Below are positions 55,982-64,000 of a stretch of DNA of 64,000 nucleotides, piece by piece. Below the pieces are notes generated by a model. That model was given only the letters and a program-made list of their open reading frames with translations, was not told the DNA's origin and ran no database searches. Origin of the DNA: Bacillus cereus G9842 (GTDB taxonomy: Bacteria; Bacillota; Bacilli; Bacillales; Bacillaceae_G); assembly GCF_000021305.1 (NCBI RefSeq), contig NC_011772.1, positions 651,001 to 715,000 on the forward strand, read 5' to 3'. Every line of letters begins with the position of its first letter. The stretch's first letter is position 1. The position numbers and the translations under genes were made by a program.

Positions 55982-57382
55982 TTATACAAGCCCTAACCAA
56001 TGTACCAATTGTGTAGAGAGGAATGTAACAACAATGGCGATAACGGTAGGGATTGCAAACGATAAGAATGTCCATTTTGCACTTTTTGTTTCTTTATATA
56101 TGTTAACCAATGTTGTTCCACACGGGAAATGAAGAAGTGAGAACAACATTGTGTTTAACGCTGTTAACCAAGTCCAACCATTTTCTAGGAATAGATTTTT
56201 AATTTGATTAAAATCATCTATTTCAGTTAAAGCCCCAGTTGATAAGTAAGACATTAATAAAATTGGGATTACAATTTCATTAGCGGGTAGTCCAAGAATG
56301 AATGCAGCTAGAATAAACCCGTCAAGTCCTAACATTTTAGCAAATGGATCTAGGAAGTTTACAAAATACATAAGTAAGCTTGTGTCACCGATAAAAATGT
56401 TAGCAAGTAACCAAGTTAATGCAGCCGCAGGGGCAGCAACAACTATAGCTCGTTTTAAAACATAGATTGATTTATCGAGTGTTGCGCGAACAATTGTATT
56501 CCAAACTTTTGGCTTGCGGTACGGAGGTAACTCAAGTGTGTAGTGAGTTGGAACCCCTTTTAAGGCTGTTTTTGATAGTACCCAAGAAACAGTTAATGTC
56601 ATAATAACACCAATTACAACCATTCCAACTACAACGCCAGCAGTAACCAATGTTTGCATACTGCCTGTATAACCAGCAGCCATAAATAGTGAAGCCATTA
56701 AAATTAACATAGGCCAGCGACCGTTACAAGGAACGAAGTTGTTCGTTAAAATTGCTAGCATACGTTCACGTGGTGATTCAATGATACGTGTTGACATAAT
56801 GGCTGCTGCATTACAACCAAATCCCATTGCCATTGTTAAAGATTGTTTCCCGTGTGCGCCGGATCGTTTGAATAAGCGGTCCATATTAAACGCGACACGT
56901 GGTAAGTATCCGTAGTTTTCTAGTAGCGCGAACATAGGGAAAAAGATTGCCATAGGTGGTAACATAACGCTAATAACAGCTCCGATACCACGGAATAAAC
57001 CAAGTATTAAAATGCCATGTAACCATTCAGGTGCATGCGCTGCTTGGAACCAAGATGTTAAATATCCTTCGGCCCATCCGAAGAATTCGGCAATCATATC
57101 AGATGGTACGTTAGCGCCTGCGATTGTAAGATAAAAAATAATAGATAAAATACCGAGCATAATTGGGAATCCCCAGATTGGAGATGTGAAAATTTTATCT
57201 AGTTTTTCGGAACGATATAATTTATCAGTATTTGTATATTGGACGGATTCTTTACATATGCTTGCAGATGTTCGGTAAATATCTCCGACTATATCATCTC
57301 GTATATCTTCATTTGAAAGTGTTTGTGCATGTTGAATAATATAGTCTAATGGAAGAGCTTTACTGGCTGAGTGAGATTCCAT
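55982..57382 (-). CDS. feoB: FeoB membrane (Gate/permease) part, separate gene
   Basis: This 466-residue protein is the C-terminal half of the ferrous iron transporter FeoB, with two Gate (nucleoside recognition) domains of several helices each. It shows LFRGIGAVISVMLPPMAIFF, MGFGCNAAAIMSTRIIESP and LLHFPCGTTLVNIYK, including the conserved Cys-containing motifs. It is encoded apart from the GTPase domain, with a strong AAGGGAGGT site eight bases before ATG 57382 and a 23-base overlap. The split is probably functional and not a frameshift. It moves Fe2+ into the cell with FeoA and the GTPase protein. Confidence 0.92.
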   Translation of the reverse strand: MESHSASKALPLDYIIQHAQTLSNEDIRDDIVGDIYRTSASICKESVQYTNTDKLYRSEKLDKIFTSPIWGFPIMLGILSIIFYLTIAGANVPSDMIAEFFGWAEGYLTSWFQAAHAPEWLHGILILGLFRGIGAVISVMLPPMAIFFPMFALLENYGYLPRVAFNMDRLFKRSGAHGKQSLTMAMGFGCNAAAIMSTRIIESPRERMLAILTNNFVPCNGRWPMLILMASLFMAAGYTGSMQTLVTAGVVVGMVVIGVIMTLTVSWVLSKTALKGVPTHYTLELPPYRKPKVWNTIVRATLDKSIYVLKRAIVVAAPAAALTWLLANIFIGDTSLLMYFVNFLDPFAKMLGLDGFILAAFILGLPANEIVIPILLMSYLSTGALTEIDDFNQIKNLFLENGWTWLTALNTMLFSLLHFPCGTTLVNIYKETKSAKWTFLSFAIPTVIAIVVTFLSTQLVHWLGLV

Positions 57383-58082
57383 TAATTATGACCTCCCTTA
57401 CAAGTGGTTCATTATGGTGTTTTTGAAGTGTAGTTAAGAAATTTTTATCTCCATCCAATATACGTAACGCAATCCAACGTGCTGGATACGTATCACCGAA
57501 CACCTTATAAATTTGTGGTTCTAATTCTTGAATCATATTTTCGACTTTTTCGCTGTAAGTAATTTTAATTGGTGTTGGAATTAGTTTTTTATTTGATACT
57601 TTTGCAATAACATTTAGTAAATGACCAATGCCTACTCGGTTACGTGCTGAAATTTTAACTACAGGTACACCAAGTGATCTTGCTAATTTTTTTTCATCAA
57701 TAACAATACCTTTTTTCTCGGCTTCATCAATTAAGTTAATGCAAATGACTACATTGTTTGTCATTTCCATCACTTGGAGTGCTAAATTTAAATTTCTTTC
57801 CATAGCAGTTGCGTCTAGGACAACTACAGTTACTTCTGGTTTTTCAAATATAATATAATCCCTCGCCACTTCTTCGTCCGCGGAATTTGAGTATAATGAG
57901 TAAGTTCCAGGTAAATCTATTAATGTATAAGTACTTCCGTTATGTTCATATTCTCCTTCAGCTTTTAAAACAGTTTTTCCTGTCCAATTTCCAGTATGTT
58001 GTTTTAAACCTGTCAAAGTATTAAATAATGTACTTTTCCCGGTATTCGGGTTGCCAGCTAAAGCAATACGATGTTTGCTCAT
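57360..58082 (-). CDS. feoB: FeoB GTPase domain, separate gene
   Basis: This 240-residue soluble G protein corresponds to the N-terminus of FeoB. Motifs are G1 GNPNTGKST (about residues 10-18), G3 DLPG, G4 NLID and G5 SAR. A helical region like the FeoB GDI/spacer domain follows (about 165-240). It ends in its own stop at 57360, whereas most FeoB proteins continue straight into the membrane domain. It overlaps feoA by four bases upstream and the membrane gene by 23 bases downstream. Interaction of separate chains is inferred. Confidence 0.92.
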   Translation of the reverse strand: MSKHRIALAGNPNTGKSTLFNTLTGLKQHTGNWTGKTVLKAEGEYEHNGSTYTLIDLPGTYSLYSNSADEEVARDYIIFEKPEVTVVVLDATAMERNLNLALQVMEMTNNVVICINLIDEAEKKGIVIDEKKLARSLGVPVVKISARNRVGIGHLLNVIAKVSNKKLIPTPIKITYSEKVENMIQELEPQIYKVFGDTYPARWIALRILDGDKNFLTTLQKHHNEPLVREVIINGISLSQ

Positions 58083-58336
58083 CTGAAATCATCTCCTATT
58101 AATACCCCGAAAATAAGGGAACTTTCTTCTTTTCGCAGTGCAATAGTTGTGTTGCTCACTTGATAGGCGACCGGATCTCCAAGTGGACTGCGTTGCAATA
58201 CTTTAATCGTTGCCCCAGGGATAAATCCCAAATCTAATAAACGTCGTTTCATAGTTCCTTCTAATTGTATCTTCTCAATTTGTACAAATTCCCCTGTTTT
58301 AAAATCGGAAAGGGGTTTAGTATTAGCCGATACCAT
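58079..58336 (-). CDS. feoA: Ferrous iron transport accessory protein FeoA
   Basis: This 85-residue SH3-like cytosolic protein supports FeoB. It shows LEGTMKRRLLDLGFIPGATIKVLQRSPLGDPVAYQV, the FeoA signature region. The start follows AGAAGAGGTAAC. First gene of the feoA-feoB(N)-feoB(C) operon, overlapping the GTPase gene by four bases. A promoter and metal-regulator-like palindrome lie just upstream. Confidence 0.94.
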   Translation of the reverse strand: MVSANTKPLSDFKTGEFVQIEKIQLEGTMKRRLLDLGFIPGATIKVLQRSPLGDPVAYQVSNTTIALRKEESSLIFGVLIGDDFR

Positions 58337-58375
58337 AAAAGTTACCTCTTCTCTATATTGTTAGTGTTAGTTTAA

Positions 58376-58438
58376 AAAGTTTCCTTGGATAAACTTTTTG
58401 TTAGTAATATAGTAGACTACATTGGATGATGCTGTCAA
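58376..58438 (-). promoter_or_regulatory. feo promoter with MntR/DtxR-like palindrome
   Basis: On the minus strand a consensus TTGACA (58433-58438) and TACTAT (58409-58414) are 18 bases apart. Just downstream lies AAAGTTT-CCTTGGAT-AAACTTT (58376-58397), a 7-base inverted repeat. It shares the TTTCCTT...AAAC half-site character of MntR boxes. No 19-base Fur box (GATAATGATAATCATTATC) was seen. Metal control by a DtxR-family protein is an inference. Confidence 0.5.
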
Positions 58439-58611
58439 TTAGTACTTTAAAAATATTCATTTAATTTTAGAATTGTTCCAATTTATTTAGTTGTACTAAA
58501 AAATATTACTGAAATTCTTTTTAATGTGCATAAATTAGGCGTGTAAAAGTTACAAAATACAGCGGAATTGTAAATATAACTTTAACTAAAAGGGAAAAAG
58601 AGAGAAAAACA

Positions 58612-58648
58612 TTTACATTGAATTTACATTGTTAAGAATAAATTTACA
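58612..58648 (+). promoter_or_regulatory. Pho box upstream of pstS
   Basis: TTTACA occurs at 58612-58617, 58623-58628 and 58643-58648, the first two with the 11-base period of PhoP binding sites (consensus TTAACA-like hexamers). They are about 200 bases upstream of the pstS start. PhoPR control under phosphate limitation is established for Bacillus pst operons. Confidence 0.68.
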
Positions 58649-58845
58649 TTACAGCATAGTTAGTGTGGTTTTTGTTGGATTCTTTAACTGCAAATGTTGG
58701 GATTCATAGATTTTAAGGGTTATTATCGTCATTTACTTAAAATTAAAAATTGCTTAACACTCACATAATATTGTTGTCCTACAATGAATTTGTGTTCGAA
58801 AGAAAATGAATTCGAAAAGTGATAATCCAAATGGGGGTACAAGAC

Positions 58846-59748
58846 ATGGTTATGAAAAAAGGTATTAAATTCTCTTTAGCAGCTTTAGTGGTAGCAGGAG
58901 CATTAGTTGGGTGTGGAAAAGCAGAAGATACAACTAGTAAAGAAACTGCTAAAGGAAGCGATAATACAAAACAAGAATTATCGGGTACGATTGCAGCAGC
59001 TGGTTCTACAGCTCTTCTACCTCTTGCGGAGGAAGCTGGAAAGAAATTCATGGAGAAAAATTCAAAAGTTTCTATTCAAGTTCAAGGTGGCGGTAGTGGA
59101 ACTGGGATTAACCAAGTAGCATCTGGTGCAGTGCAAATTGGTAATTCAGATGTTCCGTCCGGAGATAAAATAAAAGATGCTGAAAAGGCGAAAGAATTAG
59201 TAGATAACAAGGTAGCGGGTATTGCATTCGCTCTTGTTGTAAATAAAGATGTAAAAGTTGATAACTTAACAGTGCAACAAGTACAAGATATCTTCACTGG
59301 AAAAGTAAAAAACTGGAAAGAAGTAGGCGGAAAAGATGAAAAAATCAACGTAATTAATCGTCCAGCTTCATCTGGTACACGTGCTACATTCGAAAAAACA
59401 ATTATGAAAGACGCAAAAATCAATGATGGAACTGGAACAACACAAGATTCTAACGGTGCAGTAGAGCAAGCTATCAATTCTACTCCAGGTTCAGTAAGCT
59501 ATTTAGCAATGTCTTACATGGTGGGTGATAAAAAAGGTGCACTGCAAACAGTGAAAATTGATGGTGCTGATCCAAAAGTTGAAAACATTGCGTCTGGTAA
59601 ATATCCATTCTGGTCTTACGAGTATATGGTAACAAAAGGTGAAGCGAAAGAAGCAACAAAAGCTTACATCGATTATGTAAAAGGTAAAGACTTTGAAAAG
59701 CAAGTAGAAGATATGGGCTACATTCCAATGTCTAAATTAAATAAGTAA
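58846..59748 (+). CDS. pstS: Phosphate-binding lipoprotein PstS
   Basis: This 300-residue phosphate-binding protein delivers phosphate to PstCA. A lipoprotein signal ends at ALVGC (Cys about residue 24). Phosphate-binding loops are visible in AAGSTALLPLAEE, QGGGSGTGINQVASGAVQIGNSD and NRPASSGTRATFEK. ATG 58846 is eight bases after GGGGG; MKK at 58852 is an alternative. The gene is followed after 67 bases and a hairpin by pstC, allowing higher PstS levels. Confidence 0.94.
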   Translation: MVMKKGIKFSLAALVVAGALVGCGKAEDTTSKETAKGSDNTKQELSGTIAAAGSTALLPLAEEAGKKFMEKNSKVSIQVQGGGSGTGINQVASGAVQIGNSDVPSGDKIKDAEKAKELVDNKVAGIAFALVVNKDVKVDNLTVQQVQDIFTGKVKNWKEVGGKDEKINVINRPASSGTRATFEKTIMKDAKINDGTGTTQDSNGAVEQAINSTPGSVSYLAMSYMVGDKKGALQTVKIDGADPKVENIASGKYPFWSYEYMVTKGEAKEATKAYIDYVKGKDFEKQVEDMGYIPMSKLNK

Positions 59749-59758
59749 TCAAATTTAT

Positions 59759-59782
59759 GGGGCTGGCTGCAAGGCCAGTCCT
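59759..59782 (+). other. Stem-loop between pstS and pstC
   Basis: GGGCTGGC (59760-59767) and GCCAGTCC (59774-59781) pair with one G-U around a 6-base loop. No T-run follows. It likely stabilises or partially terminates the transcript so that pstS exceeds pstCA. The role is inferred. Confidence 0.6.
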
Positions 59783-59815
59783 GTTCATTTCAATCTGTGA
59801 AGTGGGGTCTGTCCT

Positions 59816-60709
59816 GTGATGAAGGGGAAAAAACAAATTAATTACGTGAAAAGTGAATATATAGGAAGATCACTTGTTACGTTTTGTGGTATTTTTATTG
59901 TTTTAATTACATTAGCTATTATTGCGTTTATTTGTGGCAAAGGAATTCAATCTTTTACACAAAGTGGTATCTCGTTTACTGAGATGTTAACATCGACAAA
60001 ATGGAATCCAAATGCTGATCAAGGATCTTTTGGGGCTTTAATTTTTATTGTAGGTTCAACAGTGGTTTCGTTAGGTGCGGTTATTATTAGTGCACCAATT
60101 GCTATAGCTCTGGCTATATTCATGAATTTAATTTCGCCGAAGTTTGGAAATAAAGTATTGAAGCCTGTTTTAGAATTATTAGTCGGTATTCCGTCAGTAG
60201 TATACGGATTATTAGGGGTTACGATTTTAGTTCCGTTATTACGTGATTCGTTCGGGGGAGTGGGCTTTAGTTTAATTGCGGGTATCGTTGTATTAAGTAT
60301 TATGATTTTACCTACTATTGCTAGTATCGCTTCTGATGCAATACGCTCTGTTCCATTTGATTATTTAGAAGCTTCTTATGGCCTAGGATCAACGAAATGG
60401 CAAGCAATTAGCCGAGTGATTGTTCCTGCTGCGAAAAAAGGAATTTTAACAGGTGTTGTTTTAGGTTTAGCGCGAGCTTTTGGTGAAGCGCTAGCCGTTC
60501 AAATGGTAATCGGGAATACGATTAAATTACCAGAAGGAATATATAGTCCGACAGCAACGTTAACTGGTATTTTGACAATGGACATGACAAATACATTGAA
60601 CGGAACTGCTTGGAATAATGCGCTATGGACTTTAGCGATGATTTTACTTGTTATTTCATTCCTGTTTATTTTAGTAATTCGAGCGATTGGGCAAAGAGGT
60701 GAGCGATAA
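59816..60709 (+). CDS. pstC: Phosphate ABC transporter permease PstC
   Basis: This 297-residue permease has six helices. It shows FGALIFIVGSTVVSLGAVII, VYGLLGVTILVPLL and the EAA-type loop EASYGLGSTKWQAISRVIVPAAK, which contacts the ATPase. The GTG start, eight bases after GGGG, is favoured over ATG 59819 two codons' width downstream, but either is possible. It ends two bases before pstA. No pstB gene follows in this window. Confidence 0.93.
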   Translation: MMKGKKQINYVKSEYIGRSLVTFCGIFIVLITLAIIAFICGKGIQSFTQSGISFTEMLTSTKWNPNADQGSFGALIFIVGSTVVSLGAVIISAPIAIALAIFMNLISPKFGNKVLKPVLELLVGIPSVVYGLLGVTILVPLLRDSFGGVGFSLIAGIVVLSIMILPTIASIASDAIRSVPFDYLEASYGLGSTKWQAISRVIVPAAKKGILTGVVLGLARAFGEALAVQMVIGNTIKLPEGIYSPTATLTGILTMDMTNTLNGTAWNNALWTLAMILLVISFLFILVIRAIGQRGER

Positions 60710-60711
60710 TA

Positions 60712-61632
60712 ATGAATGCAAGAACGGTAAATAAAGTTTGGACGGGTATCTTTTATGCGGTTGCGGCTTTGGTCGTAGCTATGCTAGTGTTCTTAGTGTT
60801 TGAAATTTTACAAAAGGGATGGGGTTTTTGGGATCCTAATTTCTTGTTTGGAGAACCAAGTAATACAAGAGCTGGTGGTGGGATTGGTCCGCAGTTATTC
60901 AATTCATTCTACATGCTTGTTATAACGCTTATTATATCTATTCCTCTTGGACTAGGTGCTGGAATATATTTAGCAGAGTATGCAAAACAAGGGCGCTTTT
61001 TAAATTTTGTTCGTTTATGCATTGAGACAATGGCGTCTTTACCATCTATTGTTGTTGGTTTATTTGGTTTGTTAGTGTTCGTTACAATGACAGGCTGGGG
61101 ATACACAGTAATGGGTGGTGCTCTTGCTTTAACTATTTTAAACTTACCAGGTTTAACACGTGTTTGTGAAAATGCTATTTCAGAAGTGCCTCATAATGTA
61201 AAAGAGGCAAGTCTTGGATTAGGTGCAACAAAGTGGCAAACAATCGTTCGTATTATTATCCCATCGTCATTACCGCAAATTATTACAGGGATTATTTTAG
61301 CGGCGGGTCGTATATTTGGGGAAGCGGCAGCATTAATTTACACAGCGGGTTTAACATCTCCGATTTTAAATTCAGCAGCGGACTTCTCGAGTCCTGCGCA
61401 TCCTTTAAATCCGTTTAGACCAGCTGAAACGTTAGCAGTTCATATTTGGAAGTTAAATTCTGAAGGGTTTATTCCAGATGCGAAGTTGATTGCGACAAAA
61501 TCTGCAGCTGTATTAATTATTATGGTATTACTATTCAATGTTATTTCACGCTTGATAGCATCTGTATTGCATAAGCGCTTTACAGGAACGAAAAGAAAAA
61601 GTAAAACGACGAAGAAGATAAAAGCGGCATAA
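60712..61632 (+). CDS. pstA: Phosphate ABC transporter permease PstA
   Basis: This 306-residue permease has six helices and pairs with PstC. It shows TMASLPSIVVGLFGLLVFV and EASLGLGATKWQTIVRIIIPSSL, the EAA loop. The start follows GAGGTGAGCGATA, two bases after pstC. A terminator follows, so the operon is pstSCA without the ATPase pstB and without phoU; these must be elsewhere in the genome. Confidence 0.93.
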   Translation: MNARTVNKVWTGIFYAVAALVVAMLVFLVFEILQKGWGFWDPNFLFGEPSNTRAGGGIGPQLFNSFYMLVITLIISIPLGLGAGIYLAEYAKQGRFLNFVRLCIETMASLPSIVVGLFGLLVFVTMTGWGYTVMGGALALTILNLPGLTRVCENAISEVPHNVKEASLGLGATKWQTIVRIIIPSSLPQIITGIILAAGRIFGEAAALIYTAGLTSPILNSAADFSSPAHPLNPFRPAETLAVHIWKLNSEGFIPDAKLIATKSAAVLIIMVLLFNVISRLIASVLHKRFTGTKRKSKTTKKIKAA

Positions 61633-61643
61633 GTTACAAAGGA

Positions 61644-61676
61644 GAACTCTCTATTTATAAGTAGAGGGTTCTTTTT
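61644..61676 (+). terminator. pstSCA terminator
   Basis: GAACTCTCTA and TAGAGGGTTC pair with one G-U and are followed by TTTTT. Confidence 0.86.
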
Positions 61677-61768
61677 GCATTTTAATATAGAAGGAAAAGG
61701 TGTAGCGATTGTTGAATTTGTAATTCGTTATATAGATAAAGAGGTGAAAATGAGGGAGTGGATTTAAT

Positions 61769-62293
61769 TTGTTTTTTCTGCAAATGTCAGGTTTTCCTGG
61801 GTCAGGAAAATCGACAGTTTCTAAGTATATAGCGAAATTAACAGGTGCTGTAATTATAGATCATGATGTTTTGAAATCCGCGTTGTTAAAATCATTAAAA
61901 GTAAAAGGAATTGAATCGACGATTGTTGGTGGGCTTGTGTATGATGCCGAATGGGTATTGATTGATTCTTATTTAGAACAAGGGCATAGTGTTATATTGG
62001 ATAGTCCGTGTTTATATGAGGGAATGGTTGAAAAAGGGATTGAATTATCAAATAAACATGGTGTGAAATATAAATATATTGAGTGTTATCTTAATGATAT
62101 GGAGGAGATTAATAGGAGACTGCAAACACGTAAGCGTATGATAAGTCAAATTGAAAAGGTGGAGTCGGAAGTAGGTTTTAAAAAGTGGTTAAATGGTAGT
62201 AAAAGACCTTCAAATAATGAATACCTTATTGTGGATTCTAGTAAACCTATAGAGCAATATGTGGAAAAAATGATGGATTATATGACTAAATAG
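61769..62293 (+). CDS. P-loop kinase/phosphotransferase (AAA_33-type, unknown substrate)
   Basis: This 174-residue protein has the Walker A GFPGSGKST near its start (residues 8-16), then VIIDHDVLKSALL and VILDSPCLYEG, typical of small zeta-toxin- or chloramphenicol-phosphotransferase-like kinases. A lid region with RRLQTRKR (about 112-119) follows. The TTG start at 61769 has GGGAG about 11 bases before it; a downstream ATG would remove part of the first strand. The substrate is unknown, perhaps a nucleotide or antibiotic. Convergent with an RND pump. Confidence 0.78.
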   Translation: MFFLQMSGFPGSGKSTVSKYIAKLTGAVIIDHDVLKSALLKSLKVKGIESTIVGGLVYDAEWVLIDSYLEQGHSVILDSPCLYEGMVEKGIELSNKHGVKYKYIECYLNDMEEINRRLQTRKRMISQIEKVESEVGFKKWLNGSKRPSNNEYLIVDSSKPIEQYVEKMMDYMTK

Positions 62294-62335
62294 AGAAAAG
62301 GCGTTATCTTCATTTGTGAAGATAACGCCTTTTCT
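62294..62335. terminator. Bidirectional terminator between kinase and RND pump
   Basis: AAAAGGCGTTATCTTCA and TGAAGATAACGCCTTTT are perfect complements around TTTG, serving the convergent genes. Confidence 0.9.
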
Positions 62336-62337
62336 TT

Positions 62338-64000
62338 TTAAAAATCAGGTGTTTCTGTAGAAGTGTTTATTTTCCTACGAGAGCGTCTTTTTCTCCCGAT
62401 TTTATCTAATAGTTCATACATAACTGGAACGACTACTAATGTAAGAACAGTTGAGACTGCTAAACCACCGATGACAACTATGGCTAAACTTTTTGATACC
62501 ATACTTCCTGCTTGCGATTGACCGAATAAGAGTGGTAGCATAGCGACGATTGTTGTTATAGCCGTCATAATAATTGGGCGAAGTCTTGTGGATCCAGCTT
62601 CTAGTAAAGCTTCTCTCGTTTCCAGTCCGTTTTCTCGGTTTTGTTGGACTCTTTCTATTAATACAATAGCGTTTGTAACGACAATCCCAATTAACATTAA
62701 TGCACCGATCAAGGAATTTACATCAACAGGTGTTCGTGAAATGATTAATCCTAAAATACCACCGACAGCAGCTAACGGCAAGGAGAATAGGATTGTAAAA
62801 GGAGCACGTGCTTGCCCGAAGGTGATAACCATAATTAAATATACAATCCCGATTGCGATCCCCATAATTTTGAATAAATCTGTAAAATTCTCTTGCATAG
62901 ATTCAGTAGCTCCTGCGATATTTACTTTTGAACCGCTAGGTAAATCTAAGTCAGTTATCGCTTTATTTACTGCTTTGTTTACTTTACTCAAATCTTCATT
63001 TGAAGCTTCGGCGGTAATTTGAATTGTTTCTTTTCCGTCTTTATGGAAAATTTCTGTTTGCGTTTGTTTTTCTGAAATAGTTGCGATGTCTTTTAAAGGA
63101 ATTGTTCCATTAATAGGTGATAGTATGTTTGTATTTAAAATATCTTCTTGTTTAGTAATGTTTTCCTTTTTATGTTCTATCATAATAGTAGTTTTTTCAT
63201 TATTAATTGTAATTTCGCCAATAGGTGACTTCTTCATAAGGAATGCTACTTGTTGCGCAGCTATTTCTGGTGTTAAACCTAGTTGTTCAGCCTTTGTTTG
63301 ATCAATATGAATTTGCCATTCTTTCTTAGAGTCTTCTAAATTCGTTTTTACTTTAGAAAGATCATCCATGCTTTTTAGTTTTGTTTCAACGATAGTAGCC
63401 GCCTCTTTTAAATCTGCTTCGTTAGTAGCTGTTACGTTAAATTGTAAGTTGTTGCCGCCACCAGAGCTTGAATAACTTGTTTTTATATAATCAAGTTCAG
63501 CAGGTTCAAAAGTTTTATTTTCCTTTTTTAACTCTTTAATATATTGATCAATATCAGAACCTTTTTTAAAGACTACAAATATACTAGCAAGGTTATTTTT
63601 AGTTGTTTGCCCCCATTGTGCATCTTCTGCGCTAGATCCCATTCGTAAAATAACGTCTGTTACATCTGAATTAGAAAGTAATTTCTTTTCGAAATCGAAT
63701 GCTTTTTGTTTTTGAGCTTCAGCATTATAATCGGCTGGAAATGTCATGTTAATAGATAACATTGTGTCGTCCTCAGATTTTATGTTTGCTTTCGGTAGTA
63801 ATATATAGGCTGCAATTGATCCTGCAAATAATAAAAATGCAGTAAGTAGAATAATGAATTTATGAGAAAGAGACCACTTTAAGGTAGCAACATATCGTGA
63901 TGAAGAACTTGGCTTTCGATGCTTTGTTTTTTTGAGTAGTAAAAAAGCCATAAGTGGAACAACTGTTAGTGCAACGATTAAGGATGATAGAATAGAATAT
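62338..64000 (-). CDS. RND-family efflux pump (AcrB/SwrC-like), C-terminal part, cut by window edge
   Basis: The frame stays open to the right window edge, so the annotated segment is the C-terminal 553 codons or so of a protein usually over 1000 residues. A possible ATG at 63951 lies inside the helix sequence LIVALTVVPLMAFLLL and is not the true start. It contains the second half of the pump: helix LLTAFLLFAGSIAAYILLP, a large outer domain, and MGIAIGIVYLIMVITFGQ and GIVVTNAIVLIERVQQNRE near the C-terminus. In Bacillus this family includes SwrC (surfactin export). Substrate is not determined. Confidence 0.88.
   Translation of the reverse strand, partial: YSILSSLIVALTVVPLMAFLLLKKTKHRKPSSSSRYVATLKWSLSHKFIILLTAFLLFAGSIAAYILLPKANIKSEDDTMLSINMTFPADYNAEAQKQKAFDFEKKLLSNSDVTDVILRMGSSAEDAQWGQTTKNNLASIFVVFKKGSDIDQYIKELKKENKTFEPAELDYIKTSYSSSGGGNNLQFNVTATNEADLKEAATIVETKLKSMDDLSKVKTNLEDSKKEWQIHIDQTKAEQLGLTPEIAAQQVAFLMKKSPIGEITINNEKTTIMIEHKKENITKQEDILNTNILSPINGTIPLKDIATISEKQTQTEIFHKDGKETIQITAEASNEDLSKVNKAVNKAITDLDLPSGSKVNIAGATESMQENFTDLFKIMGIAIGIVYLIMVITFGQARAPFTILFSLPLAAVGGILGLIISRTPVDVNSLIGALMLIGIVVTNAIVLIERVQQNRENGLETREALLEAGSTRLRPIIMTAITTIVAMLPLLFGQSQAGSMVSKSLAIVVIGGLAVSTVLTLVVVPVMYELLDKIGRKRRSRRKINTSTETPDF

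Noticed and set aside
58337..58440. Fur box in front of feoA
   Set aside because: No 19-base Fur-type inverted repeat is visible; the palindrome present fits an MntR/DtxR type better.
62338..63951. Full-length 537-residue RND protein starting at 63951
   Set aside because: The reading frame continues upstream to the window edge with RND-like helix sequence, so the ATG is internal and the gene is truncated by the window.

Overview
The window looks like a chromosomal segment of a Bacillus cereus group bacterium. The DNA is AT-rich, ribosome binding sites are strong GGAGG types, and GTG and TTG starts are common. The most specific markers are the virulence set inhA2, plc (phospholipase C) and sph (sphingomyelinase) with PlcR-box sequences, the NaK channel gene, srtA, a qox quinol oxidase and a GerA-type spore receptor operon. 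I saw no rRNA, tRNA, insertion sequence, prophage or CRISPR array. Two genes run off the ends: glpT on the left and an RND efflux pump on the right.

Layout. 1-2.9 kb: glpT with an attenuator-like leader, and a MarR regulator plus DHA2 drug-efflux operon with an operator palindrome on its promoter. 3.0-9.4 kb: the complete ribose operon rbsRKDACB plus a fructose-6-phosphate aldolase/transaldolase-like gene, starting at a promoter followed by a perfect cre-like palindrome. 9.4-20.8 kb: the secreted virulence region. It holds inhA2 behind a PlcR box and a repeat-containing leader, two small membrane proteins, an MFS transporter, butanediol dehydrogenase, NaK, then plc behind a perfect PlcR box, sph, and an unusual pair of overlapping genes (a PLP racemase/aldolase-fold protein and an aldonolactone oxidase). 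20.8-29.2 kb: cell envelope genes (VanZ-RDD fusion, UppP, a 3D-domain hydrolase with a WalR box, sortase A), a soluble chemotaxis-type transducer, and a small monooxygenase-like gene that seems to have lost its ATG start. 29.2-42.2 kb: mostly transporters (peptides, branched-chain amino acids, amino acids, purines, cations), a DUF2339 protein, a secreted protein of unknown role, and a second regulator plus membrane-protein pair.

42.3-46.3 kb holds qoxABCD, the aa3-type menaquinol oxidase. 46.4-52 kb holds an amino acid permease, a C39-like peptidase and an M20 amidohydrolase cotranscribed with a DUF3311/sodium:solute symporter pair. 52-56 kb is a three-gene spore germinant receptor operon followed by a 45-residue membrane protein that may be a fourth component. 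56-58.4 kb is ferrous iron uptake, with FeoB encoded as two overlapping genes behind feoA. 58.6-61.6 kb is a phosphate uptake operon, pstSCA, with Pho-box repeats but without pstB. It is followed by a small P-loop kinase and the truncated RND pump.

Most transcription units end in clear intrinsic terminators, several of them shared by convergent genes. Interspersed copies of a short B. cereus-type repeat with the core GTGAAACTTTAATC lie in intergenic space, one of them in the inhA2 leader. Function calls come from reading the protein sequences; no database search was possible.
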